From Desulfuromonas sp. (GTDB lineage Bacteria; Desulfobacterota; Desulfuromonadia; Desulfuromonadales; Desulfuromonadaceae), in the NCBI GenBank assembly GCA_002869685.1, contig PKUE01000141.1, positions 1-38,177 on the forward strand: a stretch of DNA of 38,177 bases, in the 5' to 3' direction. A program made the position numbers and the translations under genes. The notes below the pieces were generated by a model. It was given only the letters and a program-made list of their open reading frames with translations, was not told the DNA's origin and did no database searches. Positions 25,476-34,286 of the stretch are shown here, piece after piece; position 1 is the stretch's first letter; each line of letters opens with the position of its first letter.

Positions 25476-26492
25476 ATGAAAGATAAACTTGAAGCGATGT
25501 TGATCGCAGCACAACAGGCTGTTGCTACGGCTGCGGATGAAGCAGCACTCCAGGATGTTCGGGTGCAGTTCCTTGGGAAAAAAGGGGAGCTTACGGCGAT
25601 CATGAAAGGGATGGGTGCTCTCTCTGCAGAAGAACGTCCGGTCATTGGTGCTGTTGCAAACAAGGTCAAGGATGAACTTTCAGAAGCGATTGAGCAGCGC
25701 CTGGTGCTTTTGAAACAGGAAGCCGTGTCTCAACGACTTGCCAATGAAAAGATCGATGTGACACTCCCCGGTCGTCGTGGACAGTTTGGTTCAAAACATC
25801 CAGTGACACTGGTCACAGAAGAACTGATTGAGATTTTTTCGTCGCTAGGTTTCTGTGTCGCAGAAGGTCCGGAGGTTGAGCAGGACTTTTATAATTTCGA
25901 GGCGCTCAATATTCCTAAAGATCATCCTGCCCGTGACATGCAGGACACCTTTTACATCAATGATGAAGTGGTATTGAGAACACATACCTCACCGGTTCAA
26001 ATCCGTTCAATGCTTAAACAGGCGCCACCGGTTCGGGTGATTGCTCCTGGAACGGTTTATCGTCGCGATTCTGATATCACTCACAGCCCGATGTTCCACC
26101 AAATCGAAGGATTTATGGTGGATGAAAACATTACATTTGGTGATTTGAAAGGAATTTTAACAACATTCATTCACGAGTGTTTTGGCAAGAATGTTGGGGT
26201 TCGTTTTCGCCCGTCATTTTTCCCTTTTACCGAACCCAGCGCTGAAGTGGATATTCAATGCGTGATTTGTGGCGGTAAAGGGTGTCGGGTTTGTAAAAAT
26301 TCCGGCTGGTTGGAGATTCTCGGCAGTGGCATGATTGATCCGGAAGTTTTCAAGTCGGTCAATTATGACTCCGAACGCTATAGTGGATTTGCTTTTGGGA
26401 TGGGATTGGAGCGGATCGCCATGCTTAAGTATGGTGTTAACGATTTACGTTTATTTTTTGAAAATGACGTCCGTTTTCTACGCCAGTTCTGA
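25476..26492 (+). CDS. pheS: Phenylalanyl-tRNA synthetase alpha subunit
   Basis: A 338-residue catalytic subunit of the class II alpha2beta2 enzyme. The N-terminal coiled coil covers about 1-85. Motif 2 region [31 protein letters not shown], and motif 3 [13 protein letters not shown] are present. Between them is a Cys cluster, [12 protein letters not shown] near residues 264-275, absent from the E. coli protein and possibly metal binding. AGAGGGGA precedes the ATG. It is followed by pheT after 55 bases. Confidence 0.97.
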   Translation: MKDKLEAMLIAAQQAVATAADEAALQDVRVQFLGKKGELTAIMKGMGALSAEERPVIGAVANKVKDELSEAIEQRLVLLKQEAVSQRLANEKIDVTLPGRRGQFGSKHPVTLVTEELIEIFSSLGFCVAEGPEVEQDFYNFEALNIPKDHPARDMQDTFYINDEVVLRTHTSPVQIRSMLKQAPPVRVIAPGTVYRRDSDITHSPMFHQIEGFMVDENITFGDLKGILTTFIHECFGKNVGVRFRPSFFPFTEPSAEVDIQCVICGGKGCRVCKNSGWLEILGSGMIDPEVFKSVNYDSERYSGFAFGMGLERIAMLKYGVNDLRLFFENDVRFLRQF

Positions 26493-26547
26493 TTTTAATG
26501 CCGTGGATTAAAGGTATATTCCGACCAAGTAACTGAAGGGTTTTTAC

Positions 26548-28959
26548 ATGAATGTCACATATAAATGGTTAAAAGAATTAGTTGATTTCGACCTGGATGG
26601 CGACCAGCTGTCTCATCGTCTGACAATGGCTGGCCTGGAAGTTGACTTTATGGAGCAATTGGGCGAGGGGTTGGATACGGTCATCGTAGCGCGATTGGAG
26701 CAGGTTGAAGCCCATCCTGATGCTGATAAATTGACGATGTGTCAGGTGAACACCGGAACTGAAGTGATTCCTGTTGTCTGTGGGGCGAAAAATCATAAGC
26801 AGGGGGATCTTATTGCGCTGGCTCAGGTCGGTTCTGTGCTTCCTGGCGATTTTAAAATCAAAAAATCAAAAATCCGTGGTGCTGTTTCTCAGGGGATGTT
26901 GTGTTCTGAAAAAGAACTGGGTCTTGCTGAGGAATCAGAAGGTATTATGATTCTCCCCAATGATCTGCAACTCGGAACGCCTGTATTTGAGGCCTTGGGA
27001 TTAAAGGATATTCGCTACGAGATCGGTCTTACTCCGAATCGAGCTGATTGTCTGAGCGTTGTCGGTGTGGCCCGTGAAGTTGCTGCCATGGTAGGGGAAA
27101 CCATGAAATTGCCTGAACTGGCAACGGTCGAAGAAAGTGCAGTCGACACCCAAACGCTGACGTCCGTGACCATTGATGATGTCGATGGGTGCCCACGTTA
27201 TATGGCACGCTTGATCCAGGGAGTAAAGATCGGCCCATCACCGGAGTGGCTGGTTCGTCGTCTTGAATCTGTTGGTCAGCGTTCTATTAATAATGTTGTC
27301 GACGTTACCAACTATCTACTCATGGAATTAGGGCATCCTCTGCATGCTTTTGACTTTTCAACGCTGCGGGATAAGCGGATTGTTGTTAAACGGGCAAAGG
27401 CCGACGAGAAGTTTGTCACTCTTGATGGACAAGAGCGTGTGCTCAAAGAATCGGATCTGGTGATCTGTGATGGCGAAGGCTCTATCGCTTTAGCCGGTAT
27501 CATGGGGGGTGAAAATTCTGAAGTTCAGGACACTACTGTTGACGTGTTGTTGGAAAGCGCCTATTTCGACCCGATTTCAATTCGTCGTACCAGTAAGCGT
27601 CTTGGGATTCACACGGAGGCATCTCACCGTTTTGAGCGTGGCGCGGATATCGATATTGTTCCTCTGGCACTTGAGCGTGCAACGGCATTGATCCAGCAGG
27701 TTGCTGGCGGTCAGGTGGCTAAGGAAGCAATTGACAACTATCCAAAAGTATTGGAAAAAAAGTGCGTTGAGATTGCCGTAGAGAAAACAAATCGTTTGCT
27801 TGGCCTCGATCTCACCCTTGATCAGATTGACAGGTTACTGCGTTCAATTGAGCTCAAAACGACGTCCTTGAATGATGGAACAACTCTGAGTGTTGAAATT
27901 CCCCGGTCGCGTCATGATCTCGAAAGGGAAGTTGACCTGATTGAGGAAGTAGCCCGCTTAAATGGCTACGATAACATCCCGGTTACCATGCCTTCGAGCC
28001 GCGTTGTTCACCGTCGTAAAGAACAACATCAGAGTTTTGTTTCTCGATTGAGAGATGTTCTGGTTGCTGAAGGTTGTCGTGAGATCATTAACTACTCGTT
28101 TCTCTCTCCCCAAGCTTGGGATAAGATTCAGCTGGCCAAAGATGATGTGCGACGTAGTAACGTGCGTATTCTCAATCCGTTGACCGAAGAACAATCGGTC
28201 ATGCGCACCAGTCTGGTTCCCGCTATGCTCGATACGGTGGCAAGAAATATCGCCTATCGCAGTGAAGATCTGCGTTTGTTTGAATTGCGGCCGGTTTTTG
28301 CCGTTGAGAAAGAACAGGACCAGCCGCGCGAAACGATGAACCTGTGTATCGCATTGACCGGGCGTCGTGAGATTGAAGGCTGGTCGCAATCCAATGATTC
28401 CATAGATTTTTTCGATCTCAAGGGAATGGTTGAGCTGGTATGCAACCAATTGAATATGCAACCTTTGCGCGTTGAAGCAGATGCCAGGGAGAGTTATCTC
28501 CACCCAGGAAAATCGTGTCGTGTTTACAGTGGAAGTGAGCTGATCGGAGTCATGGGTGAATTACATCCTTTAGTTCAGGAAACTTACGATATCGATCAGC
28601 CGGTTTTCCTTGTTGAATTTGATGTTGCAAAAATGCTTTTGTCTCAGACCGGACCGGTGAAGTTTCAACCGATTTCACGTTTCCCGGATGTCTATCGCGA
28701 TAGTGCCATTCTCGTTGAGAACAGTGTGTCGGCGGATCAGGTTCTAGAAGTGATTTCCAGTGTTAAGGTGAAAAATTTAGATGACGTTATCCTTTTTGAT
28801 CTGTACAGTGGAAAGGGTATTCCCGAAGGGAAGAAAAGTCTGGCTTTCCGCATTCGATATCGTTCATCTGAAAAGACACTCACTGATGAAGAAATCAATA
28901 AAATGCACGCCAAGATCGTAAAGTCATTGGAAAAAAATCTTGGTGCAGAGCTCAGATAG
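26548..28959 (+). CDS. pheT: Phenylalanyl-tRNA synthetase beta subunit
   Basis: An 803-residue beta subunit of full bacterial length. The N-terminal tRNA-binding OB fold (about 40-150) contains ADKLTMCQVN and KIRGAVSQGMLCSEKELGL. B3/B4 editing domain (GLTPNRADCLSVVGVAREVA), B5 domain, the catalytic-like core, and the C-terminal anticodon-binding FDX-ACB domain (SRFPDVYRDSAILVE) follow. It partners PheS and hydrolyses mischarged Tyr-tRNA-Phe. GAAGGG precedes the ATG. Confidence 0.97.
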   Translation: MNVTYKWLKELVDFDLDGDQLSHRLTMAGLEVDFMEQLGEGLDTVIVARLEQVEAHPDADKLTMCQVNTGTEVIPVVCGAKNHKQGDLIALAQVGSVLPGDFKIKKSKIRGAVSQGMLCSEKELGLAEESEGIMILPNDLQLGTPVFEALGLKDIRYEIGLTPNRADCLSVVGVAREVAAMVGETMKLPELATVEESAVDTQTLTSVTIDDVDGCPRYMARLIQGVKIGPSPEWLVRRLESVGQRSINNVVDVTNYLLMELGHPLHAFDFSTLRDKRIVVKRAKADEKFVTLDGQERVLKESDLVICDGEGSIALAGIMGGENSEVQDTTVDVLLESAYFDPISIRRTSKRLGIHTEASHRFERGADIDIVPLALERATALIQQVAGGQVAKEAIDNYPKVLEKKCVEIAVEKTNRLLGLDLTLDQIDRLLRSIELKTTSLNDGTTLSVEIPRSRHDLEREVDLIEEVARLNGYDNIPVTMPSSRVVHRRKEQHQSFVSRLRDVLVAEGCREIINYSFLSPQAWDKIQLAKDDVRRSNVRILNPLTEEQSVMRTSLVPAMLDTVARNIAYRSEDLRLFELRPVFAVEKEQDQPRETMNLCIALTGRREIEGWSQSNDSIDFFDLKGMVELVCNQLNMQPLRVEADARESYLHPGKSCRVYSGSELIGVMGELHPLVQETYDIDQPVFLVEFDVAKMLLSQTGPVKFQPISRFPDVYRDSAILVENSVSADQVLEVISSVKVKNLDDVILFDLYSGKGIPEGKKSLAFRIRYRSSEKTLTDEEINKMHAKIVKSLEKNLGAELR

Positions 28960-28962
28960 CTC

Positions 28963-28991
28963 TTGCAGCTCCCTGGGGGCTGTGTTATAAA
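28963..28991 (+). promoter_or_regulatory. Promoter of ihfA
   Basis: TTGCAG at 28963-28968 and TATAAA at 28986-28991 with 17-base spacing, just after the pheT stop. A CAGC...GCTG hairpin overlaps the spacer but has no T run. This would give ihfA expression independent of pheST. Confidence 0.55.
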
Positions 28992-29047
28992 CCCTTTAAA
29001 ATCAACGTTCTGTCGATTCTGTCGAATTTAAATGATATGGAGGTATT

Positions 29048-29329
29048 ATGACAAAAGCGGATCTTGTGGAAAATGTATATTTCAAGACAGGATTTTCTAA
29101 AAAGGAATCCGCTGAGATTGTTGAAACGGTTTTCGAGTTGATCAAGGATACTCTCGAAAGCGGTGATAAAATTAAAATCGCCGGTTTTGGCAATTTTGTA
29201 GTGAAACAGAAGGCGACGCGTCGTGGACGCAATCCGCAAACTGGCGAAGAGATTGAGATCAGTTCTCGAAAGATCCTGACCTTCAAACCCAGTCAAGTTC
29301 TAAAGACAGCTATTAACGAAGGGGACTGA
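29048..29329 (+). CDS. ihfA: Integration host factor alpha subunit
   Basis: A 93-residue DNA-bending protein of the HU/IHF family: [11 protein letters not shown] start, [21 protein letters not shown] beta-arm region, and FKPSQVLK near the end. The alpha assignment rests on the thrS-infC-rpmI-rplT-pheS-pheT-ihfA order shared with enterobacteria. It heterodimerises with IhfB and bends DNA about 160 degrees in that family. GGAGG precedes the ATG. The stop codon lies inside a palindromic terminator. Confidence 0.95.
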   Translation: MTKADLVENVYFKTGFSKKESAEIVETVFELIKDTLESGDKIKIAGFGNFVVKQKATRRGRNPQTGEEIEISSRKILTFKPSQVLKTAINEGD

Positions 29330-29344
29330 TCAGTCCCCTTTTTT
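29319..29344 (+). terminator. Palindromic terminator overlapping the ihfA stop
   Basis: A perfect 22-base palindrome, AAGGGGACTGA joined to its complement TCAGTCCCCTT, followed by T residues. The TGA stop of ihfA is at its centre. Confidence 0.88.
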
Positions 29345-29354
29345 GTATTCCTCC

Positions 29355-29696
29355 ATGAATGTCGAGATTCCTGACAAGCTCTTTTTCAAGATCGGCGAGG
29401 TCGCTGCCATAACGGGTGTGAAACCTCATGTCTTGCGCTACTGGGAATCGGAATTCGGCGCTTTTTCACCATCCAAGAGTCGTACCCAACAACGGCAATA
29501 TCAGAAAAAAGATATTGAGCTGGTACTCCAGCTTAAAGATCTTCTTTATAATCAGGGCTTTACCATCGCTGGTGCGAGAAAAGCACTTAAGACCTCAAAG
29601 AATACATCACCGGTGTCAGTACCGATGAGCGATCGGGATCAATTGATCAAGGTGCGCGACGAGTTGCGCAAACTGCGCGAGTTTCTCAATGATTAA
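29355..29696 (+). CDS. MerR-family transcriptional regulator (small)
   Basis: A 113-residue protein with an N-terminal MerR winged helix, [20 protein letters not shown] followed by ESEF, then [20 protein letters not shown] and a short helical C-terminus. There is no long effector domain and no metal-binding Cys pair, as in the small MerR proteins common after ihfA in deltaproteobacteria. The ATG at 29355 is used; no good ribosome binding site is visible. The last bases overlap the longest possible surE reading frame. Target genes unknown. Confidence 0.9.
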   Translation: MNVEIPDKLFFKIGEVAAITGVKPHVLRYWESEFGAFSPSKSRTQQRQYQKKDIELVLQLKDLLYNQGFTIAGARKALKTSKNTSPVSVPMSDRDQLIKVRDELRKLREFLND

Positions 29697-29706
29697 GGAA
29701 ACATTC

Positions 29707-30456
29707 GTGCCGTTGATCATGGTCACCAATGATGACGGTATTTTGTCGCATGGTATTCAACAGCTTGCAGCAGCATTGATGTCTCTTGGTGATGTGGTGG
29801 TGGTTGCGCCGGACCGTGAACGCAGTGCCGTTGGCCATGCGATGACATTGAATCATCCCGTTCGCGCTGATCAGATTTCAGCAGGTCGTTTTGCTGTCGA
29901 TGGCACTCCAACCGATTGTGTCAATCTCGGGATTCATGGCTTACTGTCGAGAAAGCCTGACCTGGTCGTGTCGGGGATTAATCGCGGCAGTAATCTCGCT
30001 GATGATATTACCTACTCAGGAACAGTCGCCGCTGCCATGGAAGCCATGTTGATGCAAGTTCCTGCTGTGGCGGTTTCTTTGGATGTCTCTCATCTTTGTG
30101 TAGATGTGGATTATTCTCATGCCTGCTCTTATGCCCAGAGAGTTTCCCGCCAGATTCTGTTGCATGGGCTACCTGCGGATACTTTTTTAAACCTGAATAT
30201 CCCTGTCGGCATCCCTCGTGGGCTAAAAATAACCCGTCAAGGGAAACGGATCTATGACAATAAAATTGAATTGAAACAAGATCCACGCGGGCGTGATTAT
30301 TATTGGCTGGGAGGAAATCAACTCGGGTTTAACCGACAACAGGATTGCGATTGTGGTGCGATTGCAGATGGTTTTGCCTCACTGACGCCGCTTCATCTCG
30401 ATTTAACCAATTATCACTCCATGAAACAGCTTTCGAGCTGGGAGTGTGACGTATAA
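29707..30456 (+). CDS. surE: 5'/3'-nucleotidase (survival protein SurE)
   Basis: A 249-residue SurE phosphatase. Metal-site motif VTNDDGILSHG, DRERSAVGHAMTLNHPVRA, and SGINRGSNLADDITYSGTVAAAMEA are all typical. It dephosphorylates nucleoside monophosphates and is linked to stationary-phase survival. GTG at 29707 is preferred: AAGGAA lies 6 bases upstream and the protein then begins directly before the NDDG motif. An ATG at 29689, overlapping the merR gene, is the alternative. It is the first gene of a surE-pcm-nlpD-rpoS block. Confidence 0.94.
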   Translation: MPLIMVTNDDGILSHGIQQLAAALMSLGDVVVVAPDRERSAVGHAMTLNHPVRADQISAGRFAVDGTPTDCVNLGIHGLLSRKPDLVVSGINRGSNLADDITYSGTVAAAMEAMLMQVPAVAVSLDVSHLCVDVDYSHACSYAQRVSRQILLHGLPADTFLNLNIPVGIPRGLKITRQGKRIYDNKIELKQDPRGRDYYWLGGNQLGFNRQQDCDCGAIADGFASLTPLHLDLTNYHSMKQLSSWECDV

Positions 30457-30481
30457 TCTTCATTTAAGAAACGAATTTTCT

Positions 30482-31132
30482 ATGGACTATTCAATCGCTC
30501 GTCGGCGCATGGTTGCGCAACATGTTGTTGCTCGAGGAATTCATGATGAGGAACTCATTCATGTCATGGAAGAGTTGCCTCGCCATCTGTTTGTTGAAGA
30601 GGCTTTGCAAAGCCAGGCATACACAGACTATGCTTTACCCATTGGCGAGAAACAGACGATCTCTCAGCCTTATATGGTGGCAATTATGACCCAAAGCCTT
30701 GAATTGAAGCGCAGTGATCGTGTCCTGGAAATTGGAACAGGTTCCGGTTACCAGGCGGCTGTTCTTTCCCGGCTGGTTACTCATGTTTACAGTGTTGAAC
30801 GAATTGCCAACCTTGCTCGTCGTGCCCGGCGTGTTCTGGATAAAATAGGCTGTTCAAATGTCCACATTCAGGTGTGTGATGGAACCAGTGGCTGGGGTGA
30901 GCAAGCCCCTTTTGATGCCATTGTTGTTACCGCCGGGGCGCCAGATATTCCACAACACTACTTGCAGCAATTGGAAATTGGAGGGCGTTTGGTGATACCC
31001 GTTGGTGGCAGTGGGGCGCAAATTCTCAAACGGGTGACGCGTGTCAGTGAAAATCACTTTGACTATGAAGATATCCTCGAATGTCGCTTTGTGCCATTGA
31101 TTGGTAAACATGGTTGGAGTCAAACGTCGTGA
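30482..31132 (+). CDS. pcm: Protein-L-isoaspartate O-methyltransferase
   Basis: A 216-residue SAM-dependent repair enzyme methylating isoaspartyl residues in damaged proteins. Motifs: ALPIGEKQTISQPYMVAIM, VLEIGTGSGYQAAVLSRL (SAM motif I), YSVERIANLARRAR, FDAIVVTAGAPDIP and GGRLVIPVGG. The ATG at 30482 fits the family N-terminus; a GTG at 30446 would overlap surE. The stop overlaps the GTG of the next gene (GTGA). Confidence 0.95.
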   Translation: MDYSIARRRMVAQHVVARGIHDEELIHVMEELPRHLFVEEALQSQAYTDYALPIGEKQTISQPYMVAIMTQSLELKRSDRVLEIGTGSGYQAAVLSRLVTHVYSVERIANLARRARRVLDKIGCSNVHIQVCDGTSGWGEQAPFDAIVVTAGAPDIPQHYLQQLEIGGRLVIPVGGSGAQILKRVTRVSENHFDYEDILECRFVPLIGKHGWSQTS

Positions 31133-31725
31133 CGAAACTGGTGCGACGACTTTATGATTGGGTTTTGAGCTGGGCAGATTCTCCGTATGCAACGGTTGCA
31201 TTGTTTTTTCTTGCCTTTGCCGAATCCTCTTTTTTCCCCATTCCACCGGATGTCCTGTTACTGGCCTTGTGTCTGTCTTTGCCGCTTCACTGTCTCCGCT
31301 ATGCCTTGATCTGCACCGTTGGATCCGTCCTGGGGGGGATGGCTGGCTATCTGATCGGATATCAATTCTGGGAGTACACGGCCAGTTATTTCTTTGCCTG
31401 GGTTCCCGGTTTTACTCCAGACCTTTTCGCCCGGATCCAAAACTTGTTTCAACACTATGATTTCTGGTTTGTATTCACTGCTGGATTTACACCGATTCCC
31501 TATAAAATCATTACAGTTGGTGCCGGTGTTTTCGAACTGCAATTTGTTATTTTTGTCATTGCTTCGATGATCAGTCGTGGGTTACGCTTTTTTCTGATTG
31601 CCTGGATCGTGGGCCGATACGGTAGTGCTGCACGGACCTATATCGATGAAAATTTCAATCGATTGACCATCGCTTTTACCGTGTTACTTGTCGGTGGTTT
31701 TGTCGTTGTTCGCCTTTTGTTTTAA
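31129..31725 (+). CDS. DedA/YqaA-family membrane protein
   Basis: A 198-residue inner membrane protein with the SNARE-associated (VTT/DedA-like) motif FAESSFFPIPPDVLLLALC and later FTAGFTPIPYKIITVGAG. About four to five hydrophobic helices are visible. It resembles the YqaA branch more than full DedA. It starts with GTG at 31129, overlapping the pcm stop by 4 bases. Members of this superfamily are implicated in lipid scrambling or transport. It sits between pcm and nlpD, which are adjacent in E. coli. Confidence 0.9.
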   Translation: MTKLVRRLYDWVLSWADSPYATVALFFLAFAESSFFPIPPDVLLLALCLSLPLHCLRYALICTVGSVLGGMAGYLIGYQFWEYTASYFFAWVPGFTPDLFARIQNLFQHYDFWFVFTAGFTPIPYKIITVGAGVFELQFVIFVIASMISRGLRFFLIAWIVGRYGSAARTYIDENFNRLTIAFTVLLVGGFVVVRLLF

Positions 31726-31767
31726 GTTTGTTTCCGAGACCTTCCGCATAAAGGAGTACAGCCTCTG

Positions 31768-32508
31768 ATGCGTGGTATTGTTCTACTTCTGTTGACCTTC
31801 GTGACCTTGAGCGCCTGTGCGACATCAGGTGTTCATCACGTGGTACAGAAAGGGCAAACTCTCTATCGCATTGGCAAAACGTACGGTGTTCCTGCCGATA
31901 AGATTGCAGTGTATAACCACATCAAAGACCCCACTCAGATCAAGGTGGGACAATCCCTCTGGATCCCCGGTGCGCAACGAACCCGGACTGTTCCGGTTGT
32001 TCCGAGCAAAACCAAGCCCACCTCAACTGTAAAAAAATCTCCAACTGTTGCTACGGCAAAAAACAAAACCGTTGTAAAAAAGTCATCACCAAAAGCCGTA
32101 ACATCGACCAAAACCACCGTTAAGACTGTTGCTAAAAAAGGGATTTTCGATTGGCCGGTACGGGGGAAGATTCTGCGCTCTTTCGGAGTTCACAATGGTG
32201 CGCAGAGCAAGGGCATTGTCATTGCCGCTCCAGAGGGCAGTGCGGTGTTAAGTGCGGCCGCAGGCCAGGTGATTTACAGTGGCAGTGGCATTCAGGGGTA
32301 TGGTCATCTGCTCATTGTCAAACATAGTGATAACCTTTACACCGTCTATGGCCATAACCGTTCCAATCTTGTTGCTGCGGGTGCTTTTGTCAATAAAGGG
32401 CAAAAAATTGCACTTTCCGGTCAGGTGCCGGCATTTTCACAAGGTGGTGTCCATTTCGAAGTACGTCAGGGGAATCAAGCCGTTGATCCGGCTTTTTTCT
32501 TGCCATGA
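31768..32508 (+). CDS. nlpD: NlpD-like LysM / degenerate M23 lipoprotein
   Basis: A 246-residue lipoprotein. The signal peptide has lipobox LSAC (lipidated C17). A LysM domain (about 25-66, KGQTLYRIGKTYGVP) is followed by a Lys/Thr/Val-rich linker (about 70-125) and a LytM/M23 domain (about 127-246). In the M23 domain the usual zinc ligands H and D of HxGxD are replaced (SKGIVIAAP), and HLHFE reads GVHFE. It is therefore probably a non-catalytic activator of peptidoglycan amidases, as known for NlpD and EnvC. It directly precedes rpoS, as in enterobacteria. Confidence 0.9.
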   Translation: MRGIVLLLLTFVTLSACATSGVHHVVQKGQTLYRIGKTYGVPADKIAVYNHIKDPTQIKVGQSLWIPGAQRTRTVPVVPSKTKPTSTVKKSPTVATAKNKTVVKKSSPKAVTSTKTTVKTVAKKGIFDWPVRGKILRSFGVHNGAQSKGIVIAAPEGSAVLSAAAGQVIYSGSGIQGYGHLLIVKHSDNLYTVYGHNRSNLVAAGAFVNKGQKIALSGQVPAFSQGGVHFEVRQGNQAVDPAFFLP

Positions 32509-32584
32509 ATCAATCTTTTTAATACCCTAAATTTTCTGCAACTTTTGGCAATTCCAGCGGGATTCAACCATGGATGGAGGGGGC

Positions 32585-33475
32585 ATGTCTTCAGAAGACA
32601 CAACGCAGAGTTCGGAAAAAAAGAAAAGTAAGACTTCAGCCGCTCGGGAAGGGGCTGGTGATGATGCTATAAAGTATTATCTTCAGGATATTCAGAAGTC
32701 GAAACTGCTCACTGCTGAACAGGAACGTGCCCTGGCTACTCGTGTCGAAGCCGGTGACGAAGACGCTCGCGCTAAAATGATCGAGTCGAATTTACGCCTG
32801 GTGGTGAAAATCGCCAAACGTTACATGAACCGTGGATTGCCTTTTCTCGATTTGATCGAAGAAGGAAACATGGGGCTCATCAAGGCGGTGGAACGCTTTC
32901 AGGTTGAAAAGGAGTGTCGTTTTTCTACCTATGCCACCTGGTGGATTCGGCAATCAATTGAACGGGCGTTAGTGAATCAGAGTCGGACGATTCGTCTGCC
33001 GGTGCATGTTTCCGACAATGTCAATCGCATGCTGAAGGCGACTAAAGAGGTACTTAAGCAGCTCAACCACGAACCAACGGAAGAGGAAATTGCCGAGGCG
33101 ATGGATGCTCCAGTTGAAGAAGTGCGTCGGTTGCAGCAGCTGGTGAAAAAAACGTACTCTATCGAGCATCCGCTGGGGGATAACAATAATTATTCGCTGA
33201 TGGATACTTTGGAAGATTCATCAGTGATCAATCCTGCTGAATTACTGGAAAATCGAGATCAGTTCGAATTCGTCAACAAATGGCTGGACAGCTTGAAGGA
33301 GAATGAACGGGATATTCTCATGTTGCGATTTGGGCTTAATGACTGTGAACCGGAAACCCTTGACACCATCGGCAAACGTTATGGTGTTACCCGTGAACGA
33401 ATCCGCCAAATCGAAGCAAAAAGTCTCGACAAATTGCGCCGCATGATGCGCGATGAAGCGGAAAACGAGATTTGA
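32585..33475 (+). CDS. rpoS: RNA polymerase sigma factor RpoS
   Basis: A 296-residue group 2 sigma-70 factor. Region 1.2 is DAIKYYLQDIQKSKLLT. Region 2 contains NLRLVVKIAKRYMNRGLPFL and the -10 recognition segment FSTYATWWIRQSIERAL. Region 3 begins RLPVHVSDNVN, and the region 4 HTH is TLDTIGKRYGVTRERIRQIE. GGAGGGGG precedes the ATG at 32585; an ATG at 32570 would overlap it. Assignment as RpoS and not another group 2 factor rests on size and the surE-pcm-nlpD context. It should control stationary-phase and stress genes. Confidence 0.94.
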   Translation: MSSEDTTQSSEKKKSKTSAAREGAGDDAIKYYLQDIQKSKLLTAEQERALATRVEAGDEDARAKMIESNLRLVVKIAKRYMNRGLPFLDLIEEGNMGLIKAVERFQVEKECRFSTYATWWIRQSIERALVNQSRTIRLPVHVSDNVNRMLKATKEVLKQLNHEPTEEEIAEAMDAPVEEVRRLQQLVKKTYSIEHPLGDNNNYSLMDTLEDSSVINPAELLENRDQFEFVNKWLDSLKENERDILMLRFGLNDCEPETLDTIGKRYGVTRERIRQIEAKSLDKLRRMMRDEAENEI

Positions 33476-33500
33476 CTCTTACTGATATACAGGAGTAACT

Positions 33501-34016
33501 GTGGAAGAATTGAAAAGCATCATCAGAGATATCCCCGATTTCCCCAAAAAAGGAATTGTATTTAAAGATATTACTACGCTGCTTTCCGATGGAAAAAGTT
33601 TCCACCGGATGATTGATTTGATTGCCCACCGCTACATCGGTCAGAAGATCGATAAAATTGTTGGTGTGGAAGCCCGTGGTTTTCTGTTGGGTTCTGCGTT
33701 GGCCTACAAATTGGGTGTTGGTATTGTTTTGGTTCGTAAACCGGGAAAGCTCCCGTATAAGACGATTAAAAAAACATACGATCTCGAATATGGGACCGAT
33801 ACCCTTGAGATCCATGAGGATGCTTTTCAGCCTGGAGAACGCGTTCTTATCGCCGATGATCTTCTGGCGACAGGGGGAACGGTTACCGCCGTTGTCGATC
33901 TGGTCGAAGAACTTGGTGCTGAATTAGTCGAATGCGCGTTTCTGGCCGAACTTGATTTCCTGAAAGGGCGAGATCGTTTGCCGCAGGAGAAAGTCTTCAG
34001 TCTGCTTCATTTTTAA
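33501..34016 (+). CDS. apt: Adenine phosphoribosyltransferase
   Basis: A 171-residue purine salvage enzyme converting adenine and PRPP to AMP. Family sequence: [50 protein letters not shown], and PRPP loop [13 protein letters not shown]. The GTG start follows AGGAG. It lies 25 bases after rpoS, probably cotranscribed. The 3' end is followed by the tRNA-Arg promoter. Confidence 0.97.
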   Translation: MEELKSIIRDIPDFPKKGIVFKDITTLLSDGKSFHRMIDLIAHRYIGQKIDKIVGVEARGFLLGSALAYKLGVGIVLVRKPGKLPYKTIKKTYDLEYGTDTLEIHEDAFQPGERVLIADDLLATGGTVTAVVDLVEELGAELVECAFLAELDFLKGRDRLPQEKVFSLLHF

Positions 34017-34021
34017 AAGCC

Positions 34022-34050
34022 TTGCCTTGTGATTCATAGCTGGGTATAAA
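34022..34050 (+). promoter_or_regulatory. Promoter of tRNA-Arg
   Basis: TTGCCT at 34022-34027 and TATAAA at 34045-34050 with 17-base spacing. The expected start is only a few bases before the tRNA. Confidence 0.6.
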
Positions 34051-34060
34051 TAACCCCTTT

Positions 34061-34137
34061 GGCCCCGTAGCTCAGCAGGATAGAGCGATCGCCTCCTAAG
34101 CGATAGGCCACTGGTTCGACTCCAGTCGGGGCCGCCA
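34061..34137 (+). tRNA. tRNA-Arg (anticodon CCT)
   Basis: A 77-base cloverleaf with acceptor GGCCCCG/CGGGGCC and D stem GCTC/GAGC. The anticodon stem is ATCGC/GCGAT with loop CTCCTAA, giving anticodon CCT. The T arm is CTGG-TTCGACT-CCAG and CCA is encoded. It reads arginine AGG. Confidence 0.96.
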
Positions 34138-34144
34138 TACAAAC

Positions 34145-34179
34145 CAAGTCCGTAGCTGCTCGCAGCTGCGGACTTTTTT
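34145..34179 (+). terminator. Terminator after tRNA-Arg
   Basis: 14-bp inverted repeat AAGTCCGTAGCTGC / GCAGCTGCGGACTT (one G-T pair) with a very short loop, followed by a T run. Confidence 0.9.
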
Positions 34180-34241
34180 ATTTTGTCGGTTGAGAGAGGA
34201 CAGATTCTCGACAAAAACTGGTGGATGGTGAATGAAACGTC

Positions 34242-34247
34242 TATAAT
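34242..34247 (+). promoter_or_regulatory. Possible -10 element of the HD-GYP gene
   Basis: A perfect TATAAT lies 40 bases before the ATG. No convincing -35 hexamer is found at 16-18 bases, so this is only a weak promoter call; an activator may be needed. Confidence 0.35.
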
Positions 34248-34286
34248 GCATTTAACGCGACGAATTGTCGGGCCAAGGGAGGGCAG

